Assembly: GCA_029959085.1 (NCBI GenBank)
Contig: JARWIR010000017.1
Span: 21,069,507 to 21,133,506 of the forward strand
DNA from: Nemophila menziesii
Taxonomy: Eukaryota; Streptophyta; Magnoliopsida; Boraginales; Hydrophyllaceae
Direction of reading: 5' to 3'
DNA length: 64,000 nt
Under the pieces are notes generated by a model, which worked only from the letters and a program-made list of their open reading frames with translations, was not told the origin of the DNA and did not search any database. Made by a program: the position numbers and the translations under genes. Below are positions 1-11,303 of the stretch, piece after piece (the stretch's first letter is position 1; each line of letters opens with the position of its first letter).

Positions 1-1527
1 TATAGCCTTGCAAGCTTCGAACCCAACATTGTTTTCACCTCCTTCGATTGCCTTTACTTCCTTTTGTTCTTTTAGATGCTTGTTTATTTGGTCTAATTGA
101 GTACTTAGCATCTGAAGTATGGCATCGTGTCCTCGGACTTTTTCCTCTTGAGCGTTTACAGTTGTGTTCAAACGGTCTAGAGCTTGTACTATCTGTGTAT
201 TGTCCATAGATCCTTCTTGCGGATACTGAGGTAAAGCTTTTTGATCTAAAGTATCGGTATAGGCGTCTTGAGCAGGTTGTTGTGGAGGAGTAGGTCGATT
301 CTGATATTGGTTTTGGTACTGACCTCTCTGTTGGTAAGAGTTGTTCTGGGGTCGCGAGTGATATTGACCAGGATTGGCGGCCCCTTGTGGATTTGAATAC
401 TGCATACCCAGATGGTTGCGGTTGCCCCATCGGTTGGATATGAAGTAAACAGATTTCGGATTTGATTCGCACTCTTCCCATGAATGATCGTTAACTCCAC
501 ATTGTTGACAACCTTGTGCCTCTTGAACTACCTTTGTAGCAGCTAAATTCTTCTCCATCGCGATTCTCAGCTCCTTGATTTGATTTTCTAACGAGGATAT
601 TTGAGCTGAGTTCGCAGTTTCTGCATCTAAACGAAGCGTTCCTCGGGTCTTTGCTGCAGAAGCTCGCGTTGAAGGCCAACTTCTTTCTTGTTACATAATA
701 TTTTCTAACACCTCGGAAGCTTCATTGTGATTCATGGACACAAAATTACCCTTTCCAATGTTATCCACCTTGTCTCTACCCTTGTCATCAAGACCTTCAT
801 AGAATATAGCAAGTTGTAGAGCAGGTGTATAACCATGGAGCGGGCATCTAGCTAATTTTTGTTGAAACCTTGTCCATGCTTCTCCCACTGTTTCTCCATC
901 TTCTTGAGAAAATCTTGCAAGCTCGGTTTGATCTTTAAGTCTCATGCTCTTTGGATAAAATCGGTTAAAGAACGCGGCTTGAAGCTCTCTCCAAGAGTGA
1001 ATGGTTCCATGTGGTTGTCTTTCTAGCCAATCGCTAGCTCTTCCGGTCAAGAAAAACGAAAACATATGACAATACAGTTGCTCGCGTGTAATGCCAGGAG
1101 TAATGTAGGCATCACAAATCTGCATGAACTTCTGAATCGCTTTTACCGGATCTTGAATTGCAGTACCAGTATATAGTCCGAAACTTTGAAATTGACTAAG
1201 CATACCCGGATCGGGTCTAAATTTGATGTTCGGAATCTCAGGAGGGCGGTAACCGATGGGTTGAACATGGAATGGTATGTTAAGGCCAGGTAGATCTTGT
1301 TCAACTCGGTTTTGTTGATTATTCTGCCCATTACCTTCTCCTACTGGTAAATGTACACCAGGTGGAATGTATGCTGGAGGTCCTCCTGGAGCAAAGTAAA
1401 CTAACTCCGGATCATTATCATGTATGTCTGCCATAGCTCTTCTCAAGGCTCTTTCCTCACGAATTCGTTTGTTATAAGCTCTGAAGCTCCTCTCAGGCTC
1501 CGGTAAGGGAGGCCAAGAATTAAACAC
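1..1527 (-). pseudogene. gag: Athila-like Ty3/gypsy gag polyprotein, one internal stop, runs off window edge
   Basis: Capsid-nucleocapsid polyprotein of an LTR retrotransposon; the products would form the cytoplasmic virus-like particle that packages element RNA. Reading from the ATG at 1527, the first 278 codons hold a retrotransposon gag capsid domain (roughly residues 100-270, with the block ASDWLERQPHGTIHSWRELQ and the motif GEAWTRFQQKL). A single in-frame TAA at 691-693 interrupts it. The same frame then stays open to position 1 and carries a CX2CX4HX4C zinc knuckle (CQQCGVNDHSWEEC, near 475-520), a Q/N/P-rich linker and a tail containing VKAIEGGENNVGFEACKA. The primer-binding site and LTR lie directly upstream (1671-3224), so the start fits the family layout. 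Pol lies outside the window. The one stop could be a recent mutation or a sequencing error. The same protein family recurs broken at 15723-20570. Confidence 0.88.
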
Positions 1528-1670
1528 TGTGAAACCTGAAAAAGACTAAAGCAAACCACAAGCGTAAATCTGGAAAAATAAAAACTAACACTAAATTAAA
1601 AACTGAAAAGTAAAAACTAATTAAAAACTAAAACTCGAAATAGATAACCCACACGCTAACGAGACACAAG
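1528..1670 (-). other. gag leader between primer-binding site and gag start
   Basis: AT-rich 143-bp untranslated leader between the primer-binding site and the gag ATG. I see no reading frame or clear structure in it. In this family the packaging signal is usually expected here, but I cannot point to one. Confidence 0.6.
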
Positions 1671-1688
1671 TCCCCGGCAGCGGCGCCA
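1671..1688 (-). promoter_or_regulatory. Primer-binding site, tRNA-Asp type
   Basis: On the minus strand this reads TGGCGCCGCTGCCGGGGA, which differs at one position from the complement of the plant tRNA-Asp 3' end as I remember it. That primer type is typical of the Athila lineage. It lies 6 bp inside the LTR end, so it fixes both the orientation and the LTR boundary. Confidence 0.85.
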
Positions 1689-1694
1689 AAAACT

Positions 1695-3224
1695 TGGTGT
1701 CGCCTAGGGTGTGATAAAAATAAGATCAAATTAAGTATGGAAAACTACGCACTCTCACCCTAGACAGGCACAGTACTGCAAGTATTACAGGACGTATGCA
1801 AGTTTTAATGATAAGTAGAGTTCGTTCTCAGGGACTTAAGTGTGTTAATCGCGTAGGAACAGATAACGAGTAAAAGTAAATAATTAGAAGACAGTAAATA
1901 AATATTTGGTTTTCGAATTTTATGAATTAAAACTAAGTTAAAGCTAAGAAAATAAAGACAATAAAGTAAAAGATTAAGAATATGAGATGAGAAGTATAGC
2001 TTAGGTTTTTGCTAGTATGCACTAATCCTTCTAATTCTATCTATAAATCTAGTTCATAAGGGAGAATATTAGCTCTTGGTAATACTTAGTCAGGATTCTA
2101 AATTCCACTACCTTAGACCTTGAGAGCGACTAAGGGGGCTACGTCACAACCAAGAAGTGATTTAAAATAGGGTTATCAAACGCCACTAAGGCCCTAAGCA
2201 AATACTGCAAGTCTTGGTGATACTGTGGTTAAAACAAACCTTAATGACTATCTAGTTAGAAGTATGTTTTGTCATAACTGCTATCGACACTAGACATTAT
2301 GTGGTGGTTCAATAGTTAAACACCCTTACAAGGAGACCATCTAACTACTCTTAAAACAATCCTAAAGTGATCAGTTTTAGGAAAGACAATAAATCAAAAC
2401 ACATAAGCAAATATAAAGTAAGAAGCTAATATCAGATTAAAACATATAATTCCCAAAGAAACTTAGATAGAAGAATTAGAATTCATAGATTATACATATG
2501 CAAAACCCAAGCTATGGGAAGTTTAGTTCATACCTTAAGGAAATAAACTAAAAGAAATTACAAAAGACATCATCTTGCTCTCTACAATAAACTGGAAGAA
2601 TAAAACCTTAAGAACTAATTACTATGAGGCAAGGATGGTTTACAAGTGATATAAGGGTGTATTTATAGGTGTTTAGAAGACCTAATTCGTTTTCTTGAGG
2701 AAGGGTTAAGGTAATGGACTTCTAGCCCAACTCAAATTCGTATGGAAATAAAGATAAACACTGCTGCGTTGTTTTGGTCATAACTTCTTTATTATTGGTC
2801 CGATTTTGCTCCACAAGATACCAAAAGAATCGCAACAGAATTATCTACACCCTGTAGGAGTAATTCACCAAATTCGGCCTCTTTATTAGGTAAAAACGCC
2901 TATCTTTGCAGAATCCCAGATTTAGGCAGCTTTTCCTTTTCCATCTTTTTAGCAATTCTTTCCTTATCTCCAATTACCATGCATATCTCCTTCCATAAGT
3001 TGTTGTCTTTGACTTGGACTCTAATTAAGCTCCATAATTATCTTTAAAGCTACACACTAAATAAACAATTAAACCCAATATGCTCTAAAAACATTAATTC
3101 TACAAATCAAGACACAAAATAGGAAAGTGCACTAAAACTCAAGAAAATCGACATTATTGACTTCTAAAACACTAAAAATGATGTCTCATCTTAACATAAA
3201 TCTATCACAAATGAGGAGACATCA
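1695..3224 (-). mobile_element. 5' LTR of Athila-like element (minus orientation)
   Basis: About 1,530 bp. On the minus strand it begins TGATGTCTCC at 3224 and ends GGCGACACCA at 1695, next to the primer-binding site. The two ends are imperfect inverted repeats of each other. The interior shares blocks with the other LTRs of the window (CTATAAATACA TATA-like box, TCTGGGATTCTGC, a block after CCCATAGCTTGGG). No long reading frame is present. Confidence 0.85.
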
Positions 3225-3980
3225 ATTATACATATGCAAAACCCAAGCTATGGGGAGTTTAGTTCATACCTGAAGGAAATAAACTAAAAGAAATTACAAA
3301 AGACATCATCTTGCTCTCTACAATAAACTGGAAGAATAAAACTCTAAGAACTAATTACTATGAGGCAAGGATTAATAGGGTTGAATTACAAGTAATATAA
3401 GGGTATATTTATAGGTGTTTAGAAGACCTAATTCGTTTTCTTGAGGAAGGTTAAGGTATTGGACTTCTAGCCCAACTCAAATTCGTATGGGAATAAAGAT
3501 AAACACTGCTAGACCGTTTTGAGCATATCTTCTTCGTTATTGGCCGGTTTGAGCTCCATAAGATACAAAAAGAATCGCAACAGAATTATCTTGATCTTAA
3601 AGAAGGAAATCACCAGATTTGGCCTATTTCTTAGGTAAAAACGCATATCTTTGGATGTGTATGCAGAATCCCAGATTTAGGCAGCTTTTCCTTTTCCATC
3701 TTTTTAGCTTTTGTTTCCTTATCTCCAATTACCATGCAAATCTCTTTCCATAAGTTGTAATCTTTGACTTGGACTCTAATTAAGCTCCATAATTATCTTT
3801 AAAGCTACACCCTAAATAAACAATTAAACCCAAAGATGCTCTAAAAATAATAATTCTACAAATCAAGACTCAAAATAGGAAAGTGCACTAAAACTCAAGA
3901 AAATCGGCATTATTGACTTCTAAATCACTAAAAATGATGTCTCATTCTAACATTAATATATCACAAATGAGGAGACATCA
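3225..3980 (-). repeat. Older LTR fragment interrupted by the neighbouring element
   Basis: This 756-bp segment is a near copy of 2488-3224, roughly 90 percent identical by eye with small indels, and ends with the same LTR start (TGATGTCTCC on the minus strand, at 3980). It starts at 3225 in the middle of LTR sequence (CATATGTATAAT reading minus). The simplest reading is that the element whose 5' LTR ends at 3224 inserted into the LTR of a related, older copy. A tandem duplication is the alternative. The missing half would lie left of the window. Confidence 0.75.
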
Positions 3981-5629
3981 GACCTTCACCTAATGAACAA
4001 AGCACTTCTAGGCAAACAAGCTTGGAACATTGCTAATAAAAAAGACTCCCTACTTTATAAACTTCTAAAAGGAAAATATTTCCATAATTGTGACTTTTTA
4101 GAAGCTAAACTAGGAAACTCACCCTTTTGGGGTTGGAGAAGCATCCTTATAGGAAGAGGGACCTTTGAAAATGATATTAAGTGGAAAGTAGGAATTGGAG
4201 CCACTATTGACTTACATAAACATAATTGGATTAATAACAATAACAGCATTATAAAACCTAAAAATAATACTGTGACTAAGGCCATTCGCCTCATGAATGA
4301 GGATAAAACTTGGAATACCAATCTTTTAAGGAATCTTTACTGTAAAGAGATCAGTGATAAGGTTGAGAATATGATAATACCCAAAATAGAGTGTGAAGAC
4401 CTTATTAGCAGTATTTTTGTAAAAATGGTACATATACAGTTAAAGAAACTTACCATAAGTTAAAAAATGAAGAAAATAAAAAAGAAATTATTAAGAATCA
4501 AAACACACCAACAATATCCATCACTAGAGATAAAGATCTTTGGAATCTACTTTGGCATATGGAAACCCCTACAAAAATTAGGAACTTTATGTGGAGAGCT
4601 ATTAGAAACCTCATACCAACAGAAGAAAATCTTTTTAATAGAAAATGTTGTGATACAAACTTATGCAAAATTTGTAACAATAACATTGAAACAGTTGAAC
4701 ATATACTCTTTGGATGCCCTTGGGCCAAATGTGTATGGTTCTCTAGCCCCCTTAATATAAAATCAGATAATGATAACACAAATAGAATAGACCAATGGAT
4801 TTTGAACTATGTCCAAAAAATTACAACTAAATTTGATAAAAAAGATAGAATACTTGAATTCATTTGTACCATGCTTTGGTAAATTTGGAAGAGTAGAAAC
4901 AATTTTATTTATAATGGAAAAAATTGTGACCCTATAAGAACTATTAATAGTTCTATTGAATCTTGGAAAGAATATTTTAAAATTTCTAACCCTAATGACA
5001 TTAACTATATGGATAAAATGAATGAGAAGGTTATTACTATTCAGCCCTTAACTCATACCATAAACAACAACCCTAACAAAAATGTGAAATTTAAAGAGAA
5101 ATGGAAAAAACCACCACCTAATAAATTCAAAATAAACTGTGATGCTGCTTTCTCGGATAAAAGTTCAGCCATCGCATGTTTAGTAAGAAACTCTAATGGT
5201 GAATTTGTAACAGGTAAAGTTGGAAAATCGAGACAGATTCAGTGTTAGAAGCAGAAGCCACAAATCAACTGAGATGGCCTTAGATTACCCTTTTGGAAGC
5301 GTAATTATAGAGAATGATGCTGAGCAAATCGTGAAGCCCATTTCTTTAGGATTACTAGTCTCTAATCATTCTATTAAAAACATTATTTGTAATATATTTT
5401 TTGGCGGAACTTTCGAGCCCTTCTTTTACTCTTATTTCTAGGAGTAGAAATCTTGCGGCTGACTGGGTTGCCAAACAACAGCTTTTAAGCAATTTGTTTG
5501 GCAATTGAGATGTCTGTATCCCTCCCCAGTTAGCATCTATCTTTCGAGTTGACAAATACCTGATAGGGGTAGGGTAATTTGTAACCGTTATTTATCTATC
5601 TATATATTATTGCTTTGACCAAAAAAAAA
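3981..5629 (+). mobile_element. L1-type LINE, 3' part (end of RT domain, zinc finger, RNase H, poly-A)
   Basis: Degenerate non-LTR retrotransposon, truncated at its 5' side exactly where the LTR fragment begins. Translated pieces in order are: the post-RT region (LMNKALLGKQAWNIANKKDS, about 3988-4440), the zf-RVT zinc finger (CKICNNNIETVEHILFGCPW, about 4655-4740), and an RNase H-like domain with INCDAAF (about 5128-5150) and IIENDAEQ (about 5305-5330). The pieces lie in different frames, so it is a pseudogene. A run of nine A residues at 5621-5629 marks the 3' end. I did not find a convincing target duplication. Confidence 0.85.
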
Positions 5630-5759
5630 GTTAGTGAAAGTGTCAATATTTGTTACAGCTTTATATAAGGGTATTTATTTATAGGTTAATGCTCAATAGG
5701 TACCTGCCACCTTACACATTTACCCATAAAAGATACCGTCTTTTTTAAAGAACAATGAA

Positions 5760-5779
5760 TAATGGGAAGCTTCCCATTA
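5760..5779. repeat. 20-bp perfect palindrome
   Basis: TAATGGGAAGCTTCCCATTA is its own reverse complement. It is followed 8 bp later by a longer palindrome with the same core. Confidence 0.9.
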
Positions 5780-5787
5780 CTCAGAGA

Positions 5788-5817
5788 TTGAGTTATGGGA
5801 AGCTTCCCATAACTCAA
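5788..5817. repeat. 30-bp perfect palindrome
   Basis: The 30 bases at 5788-5817 read identically on both strands, centred on ATGGGAAGCTTCCCAT. The shared core with 5760-5779 makes this a tandem pair of palindromes. Confidence 0.9.
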
Positions 5818-6605
5818 ACGACTCTTTTTATAGGAAAGAAAAGAAAAAAGTAAAATATATGTGGCCTTTATGGGCAAAAAAATAATGGTTGGGGTAAGAG
5901 AGAATTAATTTTAACTTGGGGTGCTTTTTGGGTAATAATCCTTTATTCATTATTTAATAATCCTTTATTTTATAAGGTCCAGAGATCGTTTATAATATAA
6001 AGCCCATTAGTAACTAGGTTATTGAAAACTAACTAAAAAGCTAAAATTACTTAAAATATTCTTCCAATCTCTCTTAACCACGGTAAAGACCAAAAAACTA
6101 AAACACAAACCCCATTAAACGGATCTGTGATTAGAATTCTCCCCTCCCTCTTCTCCTACGAAACAATCCATCCCCTCTCAAGAAAACCCACTGCCATCGT
6201 GACTTCCTCACCACCACCATCACCACCAGCCATCCTTCACCTCCGTTCATGGACCATCACCTTCAGCACCATCACCACCATCCCCAATCTCACCTTCCCT
6301 CTGATGTCTCACCTTCCCGGCGTGTGGATTCGCACCAAGCCGCCTCCTGCTGTGGACCATAAACCACCATCAACACCACCCTCTTCTCTCTGAACCATTA
6401 TCCCCACCATCATCACCATCATCTTCATCACCATCACCACCATCACCACCCTCTCCACCAACACCACCACCGAATTCACCAACATCACCACTCGGAGAAC
6501 ACCACCACGCCGCCGCCGCCCGTCGTGGCCATCCTCCAGCAACAACACCTTCGCACTTCGCCACTACAAGCTCCGCCTGTCTCACCATCTCAGGTCTGAC
6601 ATCAC

Positions 6606-6728
6606 ATTATATTCGATCTGGAGATTGTTGAAGTAAATGAGCCTCCAAAGGGAAAAGTTGGTGTTATACTTCCTTCAGTGGATGATCTCCTCGACAAGCT
6701 AAAGAATGAAGCAAATATGGTGAATTAA
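6606..6728 (+). pseudogene. ETFB: 3' terminal fragment of electron transfer flavoprotein subunit beta
   Basis: A reading frame of about 40 codons ends at the TAA at 6726-6728. It reads LEIVEVNEPPKGKVGV followed by SVDDLLDKLKNEA near the end. This closely matches what I recall of the C-terminus of plant mitochondrial ETF-beta (an EI-EV-EPPKRK-GV block, then a VDEL-DKLKNEA tail). The full protein is about 250 residues and carries electrons from matrix dehydrogenases to ETF:ubiquinone oxidoreductase; only the last sixth is present here. Upstream the frame meets a stop at 6597-6599 and no matching exon is visible within the preceding 500 bp. I infer a stranded last exon or captured gene fragment, not a working gene. 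Confidence 0.7.
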
Positions 6729-7730
6729 ATTATATTCTCTTCATTGTTGTCTTTGTAATTGCTTTATCTTATTCTTTTCCCGGAGTTGGCCGATCAATCA
6801 GAACATTGGTTTATTTGTTCTTTGTTCATGAAATGAACAGGCCCCATGCGAGTGTTTATTATTTTGGTTTGTTTTTTGTTCCTGAAGGGTACATACCAAT
6901 AAAATTCTTGGGATGTGAAGAGTTTTATTTTTTGGTTTTGATCATGATGGGTACAACCCAAGAACTGGGGCTATTGCAAATGGATTGTACTGGGCCATGG
7001 GTACACCTCGTTGTCGTGATAAACGATACGGATCCGTACCAATGTCGCTATTTGTCGAGATGGGTTCGTACCCACATGGAGTTTAACATGGACCACTTGA
7101 TATCAAGGACTTAATAATAAAAATAAACGAACTAATAAAATTACAAACACTATGGGTCCGTACACATCACTGGTATTATTTTCGAACATGGGTGATAGTG
7201 TTCTTCGTGGGCTGTACCCACCGAAAAAAAAGAAATGATATATTTTTCTAAACAACAAAAGGGCAAAAAAGTAAAAAACAAAACCAGTAAATTAAAATCA
7301 GGCCTTATAGAGTAGGTTTTTTTAGTTAAGACTTATTTTATAAAGTTGGAAATTTTTTGGCCTCATTTTGTATTTTTTTTTCCTTTATATAAGATACTAA
7401 CATATTAATATGATTGGTTTTTTTTTTTGAATGATGAACATTCAATGATACTTTTTCTAGCTTAATATTATTTATTTAATTTTCTAAAAACTATATTGAA
7501 TATTCTTTATTCTTTATGTTAATATCAAAATACTTTTTTCATATTCTTTTTAATATTATCTCTAATTAAATAGTAAAAACATATTATAATAAATAATCTT
7601 ATATATATTAATTAAAAGTAATTGTATAAAAGAAAAAATATTAAATACATTTTTTTAATATTTGTGAACTAAAAAGGTAGACAAATAAAAATAGACAGAC
7701 CATATATATGATAAAAACTATATTATATAG
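6729..7730. other. Non-coding, AT-rich
   Basis: The first 100 bp could be the ETFB 3' untranslated region. A 102-codon frame at 6806-7114 has no recognisable domain. Beyond 7250 the sequence is A/T homopolymer-rich and I see nothing that I can name. Confidence 0.5.
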
Positions 7731-7920
7731 ATGGTTCAAGTCAGTTTGCATGCATCTCGACTAGTCTCACAAAGAGTATACACACCCTCCTTGCATATCT
7801 CTCGACAAGTCAGTACTAAGTTTCCCATATTCAGGACAGGATTCGAACTCTATACCTCTCCGCAAAAGAAACCAGACGTTGGCTAGTTAAGTGAACACAA
7901 CTGCTAACCCAAATGGTTAA
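7731..7920 (-). mobile_element. tRNA-derived SINE (minus strand)
   Basis: On the minus strand an A-box-like GGGTTAGCAGTTGTG is followed by a B-box GAGTTCGAATCC, about 55 bp apart, as in tRNA-derived SINEs. The 3' part ends with ACTAGTCGAGATGCATGCAA, matching in kind the end of the second SINE at 39431-39673 (TTAGTCGTGGTGCGCGCAA). It is diverged, with no clear target duplication. Confidence 0.65.
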
Positions 7921-8149
7921 AATTGATATAATTGAATCTTATTCCACTTTTTTTCTTTATAGAATGATGAATACCCATGAATGATATATGATAATTGTAT
8001 TAACGGGATCAAAACTGTATACTTGTATCAAAATCTATTACTTTATTCAAAAATTTATAGTAATGTTCTCAATTCAATCACCTAAATAATTTAGTGCACA
8101 TAAACATGAGAGTACATATCATACAAAATACAAAATATACAAAACTTTA

Positions 8150-8480
8150 CTTCTTTGAGTATGTCTTCATGAGATGGGGCCACACCCTCGATAGGTAGCT
8201 TATTCCTCTCTTTCCAAATGAAGTACATTGTAGCCGCAACAGTGATATGCCTCGTTTTCCGTTGCTATATTTTCCATCTTTTATCTACTTTATCCATTTA
8301 AGAGGGCTTTAAATAGTACTCATTTCTTTAGTGATACCAATCCACTTTCTAACTCCCTTTAAACAATACATGCGATTTTACACTCAAAATAAATAAGTGT
8401 TTGTTGGATTCAAAATTATCACCACACATACCACAGAGCTAATCCAGTTTCATGTAAACTATGAAATCATAGTCCATAAC
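8150..8480 (-). pseudogene. LINE remnant (zf-RVT region)
   Basis: The minus-strand translation gives a CX2C...HX5C zinc-finger-like block (CGMCGDNFESNKHLFI then FEC) followed in another frame by AATMYFIWKERNKLPIEG, the typical segment between the zf-RVT and RNase H domains of plant L1-type LINEs. Frames are broken by stops. Only about 330 bp is recognisable. Confidence 0.6.
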
Positions 8481-8589
8481 TTTTTTTGTAATGACATTCA
8501 TACAATGATTGCATGTTTGTGGATTAAATATGATCACAAACTATATTTTCGCATGGCCTAGATAAAGATCGGAGATGAATGATACATAA

Positions 8590-8784
8590 TCTTACCCAAG
8601 GACTCTAGTAATTGTAAGGCAACCTTCTAAGCTACCATTAAGGGAGTTAGAAGGAATTTAGAATCTAGATTAGTTATAATGACCGAGTCGCCCTTATAAT
8701 TAGAAATATCGACTTAGTGCGATAGGGGAATAAAATCAAACTCGAGCTACTCTCTCATCTATTCTTACAAATTTTATTTATTGT
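8590..8784 (+). repeat. LTR interior fragment upstream of the 5' LTR
   Basis: Aligns by eye with the interior of the LTR at 30747-32207 (about 31785-31980; shared blocks TTACCCAAG, GGTAATTGT-like, GTTAGAAGGAAT-like, CTCTCTCATC). It stops where a new LTR start appears at 8785. This is a second case of LTR interior joined to an LTR start, again suggesting insertion into an older LTR. Confidence 0.6.
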
Positions 8785-9660
8785 TGATCCCTTCATATTT
8801 GTGATAAATTAATCTATTCATGATACATAATTTTAGGTGTATTATATTCTTAATTGAAGGATTTTTTTCATATGAATAGTTAATTTCTCAATTCATGCCT
8901 TGATTTGGGGGTTTATTACTTTTAGAGCGTTTTTAGTGTAGTTTGTGTGTTAAATTTGAAACTCTTACGTATAATGATAACATTATATTCCAAATCAATG
9001 TTAAAGAGTTGAGGAAAGAAGATCCAAGGCGAAATCAAGAGTTAAAAGGAAAGAAACTGGCTTTAGGAAAATGAAAAAGCTGCCAAAAAATGTTGTCCAA
9101 CTGTGAAGACGTATAGTATTTCCAATACTACGAAAAATTGACAAGGAATTTGAAGGAGCCCTTTTATATTTGGTAAGTTCTTTGAATTGCGGTAATTTTA
9201 TACCAAGATCACTGGATTTGGACAAGTAACGAATGAGTTATGAATTTTACGAATTCCAAAGGTCAACCAGTCATTATTAAGGAAAACGAGTTTGAGTTGG
9301 ATTAAGACTCCAAAACTTGGGCCATGACCTAGATTTCGACCTAAGACCTATATATATATCACTACCTACCTTTGTAAACATGTCATTTCTTAATTATTAA
9401 TCAATATTACTCTTATAGATCATCTAGAGAAGCAAGTTGAGTTGTAGAAGAAGACAAGAAGCTGGAGAGTCATAAAACTCCTCTTCTCCATCCTTCCATT
9501 CTACCATTAGGGTAATTGTATTAGAAATATAGCTTAACTATGTTTAGTTTTATTTCTTAAATTATGAACTAAATTTCCCATAGCTTGGGTTTGCACTATG
9601 TATAATCCTTGAATTCTATTTCTGTATTCTATGTTACTTGGGAAAGTGTAACTTGTAAGG
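8785..9660 (+). mobile_element. 5' LTR of Athila complex A, first part
   Basis: Begins TGATCCCTTC, a mutated version of the TGATGTCTTC start seen at 30747. The following 870 bp match the LTRs at 24867-27635 and 30747-32207 (shared blocks GCCTTGATTTG, TTTATTACTTTT, GGTCAACCAGTCAT, CCCATAGCTTGGGTTTG). Similarity ends near 9660. The last 96 bp of this LTR reappear at 15421-15516, next to a primer-binding site, so the LTR has been split and has lost about 450 bp in its middle. Confidence 0.75.
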
Positions 9661-9714
9661 TATTAAAATAGGCTTATACCTTAGGTTATTGGCTACAAAC
9701 TTGTTATAGTGGAC

Positions 9715-11303
9715 TGATGTCTCCCTTTTTGTTCTATATTTATATGCTTAGGAGACATTAAATTAGGTGAATTATGAACTAATGTGATAGACTTTTAATG
9801 ATTATTTGCTATATTTCAATTTCACTCCTTAGAAATTAGTATTTTTGGATTTATTAAGCTTTTGCGCGTAATATGGTTTGTTTTTAGTGAAAAGTTTGTA
9901 GGTTTGGAATACTAGAAAGGAGGGGAATCGTGGATTAAAGTCATAGATTGTGTAAAGAAGTCAAAGGCGTGAAGAAATATTCCGAAGAGTTGATTTAGGA
10001 AACTGCAAATCTGGAAGGCTGTTGAAGATTGCTGATTTTGAGCCATTTAGACGAGGATTCAACAGCTGAGTTGTGAAGAGATTAGATTCCTTATTGAGTT
10101 ATAAAGATTTAGCAAGTTGAATGTATCAATTCCGAGTTGAAATGAGCAAGTTACACCCGTTTTAGTGAAGGGTGTACATCAGTCACGGGATTTGGACTTA
10201 AATTATGGACTTGGGCTTTTTAATATTTGACTAATTAACCTAAGTAAAAGCCCTAGTCCAATTTTAGCACTATAAATAGGCCTTTAGACCTCATTATTCA
10301 GCACCTCTAATTTTATTCTTCAAATTAAATCATCATCAGAAGAGACTGTCCAGAGAAAAAGTCAGAAGCAAGGAAAAAGAGAAAGCTAAGAGCTGGAGAA
10401 AGTCTTCTTCTCCAAATCACAGCCAAACCCAATTCCTAATTAGGTTCTATCTTTTATTTCTGTAATTTGTAAACATGAATTCTTTTTATTTTTTCTTAGT
10501 TTCCGCAATTATGAGCTAAATTCATACAGTACTTGAGAACGCATTAATGGGTAATCCAATTTATTTCATTTCATGTTTTTGGTTTTGGAATTATTATAAT
10601 TGAAATCGAATTGGGTAATTAGTATCATTCATTAATTTTCATTTATCGACTATTATTGAATTCATGAATCAACAATAGGATTTAGTATCTAGGCTATTCC
10701 ATATAGTGACATATGGATCACCTTGACGGGGAGTTTGGGTAAGGATATAATTAATGAATGTAGGATAGAAGTTATTGACCTTGACAGGCTTAATTAATCC
10801 TATGGTCAATTGGGTAATTAGAACTTGGTCATCCGAAGGTGACTATAATCACCCTGACGGGGTTTGTAGCACCTAAGAATATATCCTTAGTTCACCCTGA
10901 CGGGGGTAAGGAGAATCCTGAATCCCGACCACTATTATTTACCAATTCGTCCCTTAAACAATACATGGAATGAATAGATTTAGGTGAAATCCTATCGTTA
11001 CTCAAGTACTACCTTTCCTATTTGCGTCTACCTATTTTATTTTTTAGCGTCTAGCTTAATATTTACATTACTTTAGTCTTTTAATTATTTGTCTTAGAAT
11101 TAGAAAAACAAACAAACATTATTAAAATCATTTACTTGTTTTTACTTGCAATTATCCACTATTTGATAAGCATTAGAGTCAACCAATCTGTCCCTAAGAA
11201 CGAACTTGTTTATCACATATATTACTTGGGACAACTGTACACTTGCAGTTGTGGTTCCTCTTTTCCTTATTGCATTATTTTTAGAACAGACAAGGATCCA
11301 CCA
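9715..11303 (+). mobile_element. Solo LTR (Athila-like) with 5-bp target duplication
   Basis: Starts TGATGTCTCC and ends GGATCCACCA, with the flanks TGGAC (9710-9714) and TAGAC (11304-11308) forming a 5-bp duplication with one mismatch. No primer site or coding sequence follows, so this is an LTR left by LTR-LTR recombination. It contains at least four short GC blocks of the type CCTGACGGGG (near 10733, 10789, 10855 and 10897), a TATAAATAGG box near 10271 and ACTTGCAGTTG near the 3' end. Confidence 0.82.

Larger units (their letters stand above)
5630..6600. other. Intergenic, AT-rich, then CCA/CAC-rich low complexity
   Basis: 5630-6120 is AT-rich and carries the palindromes listed separately and a short direct repeat AATAATCCTTTATT near 5935-5970. 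From about 6200 to 6540 the plus strand is rich in CAC/CCA/ATC triplets and can be read as His/Pro/Ser-rich in several frames. I recognise no protein there, and the composition alone explains the open frames on both strands. It directly precedes the ETFB tail, so it may be part of a chimeric or captured segment. Confidence 0.5.

Noticed and set aside
6127..6590. Several overlapping open frames around 6127-6590 on both strands
   Set aside because: CAC/CCA-rich composition keeps all frames open; no domain, no consistent frame.
6806..7114. 102-codon plus-strand frame
   Set aside because: No recognisable motif, AT-rich surroundings, no leader or splice context that would support a gene.
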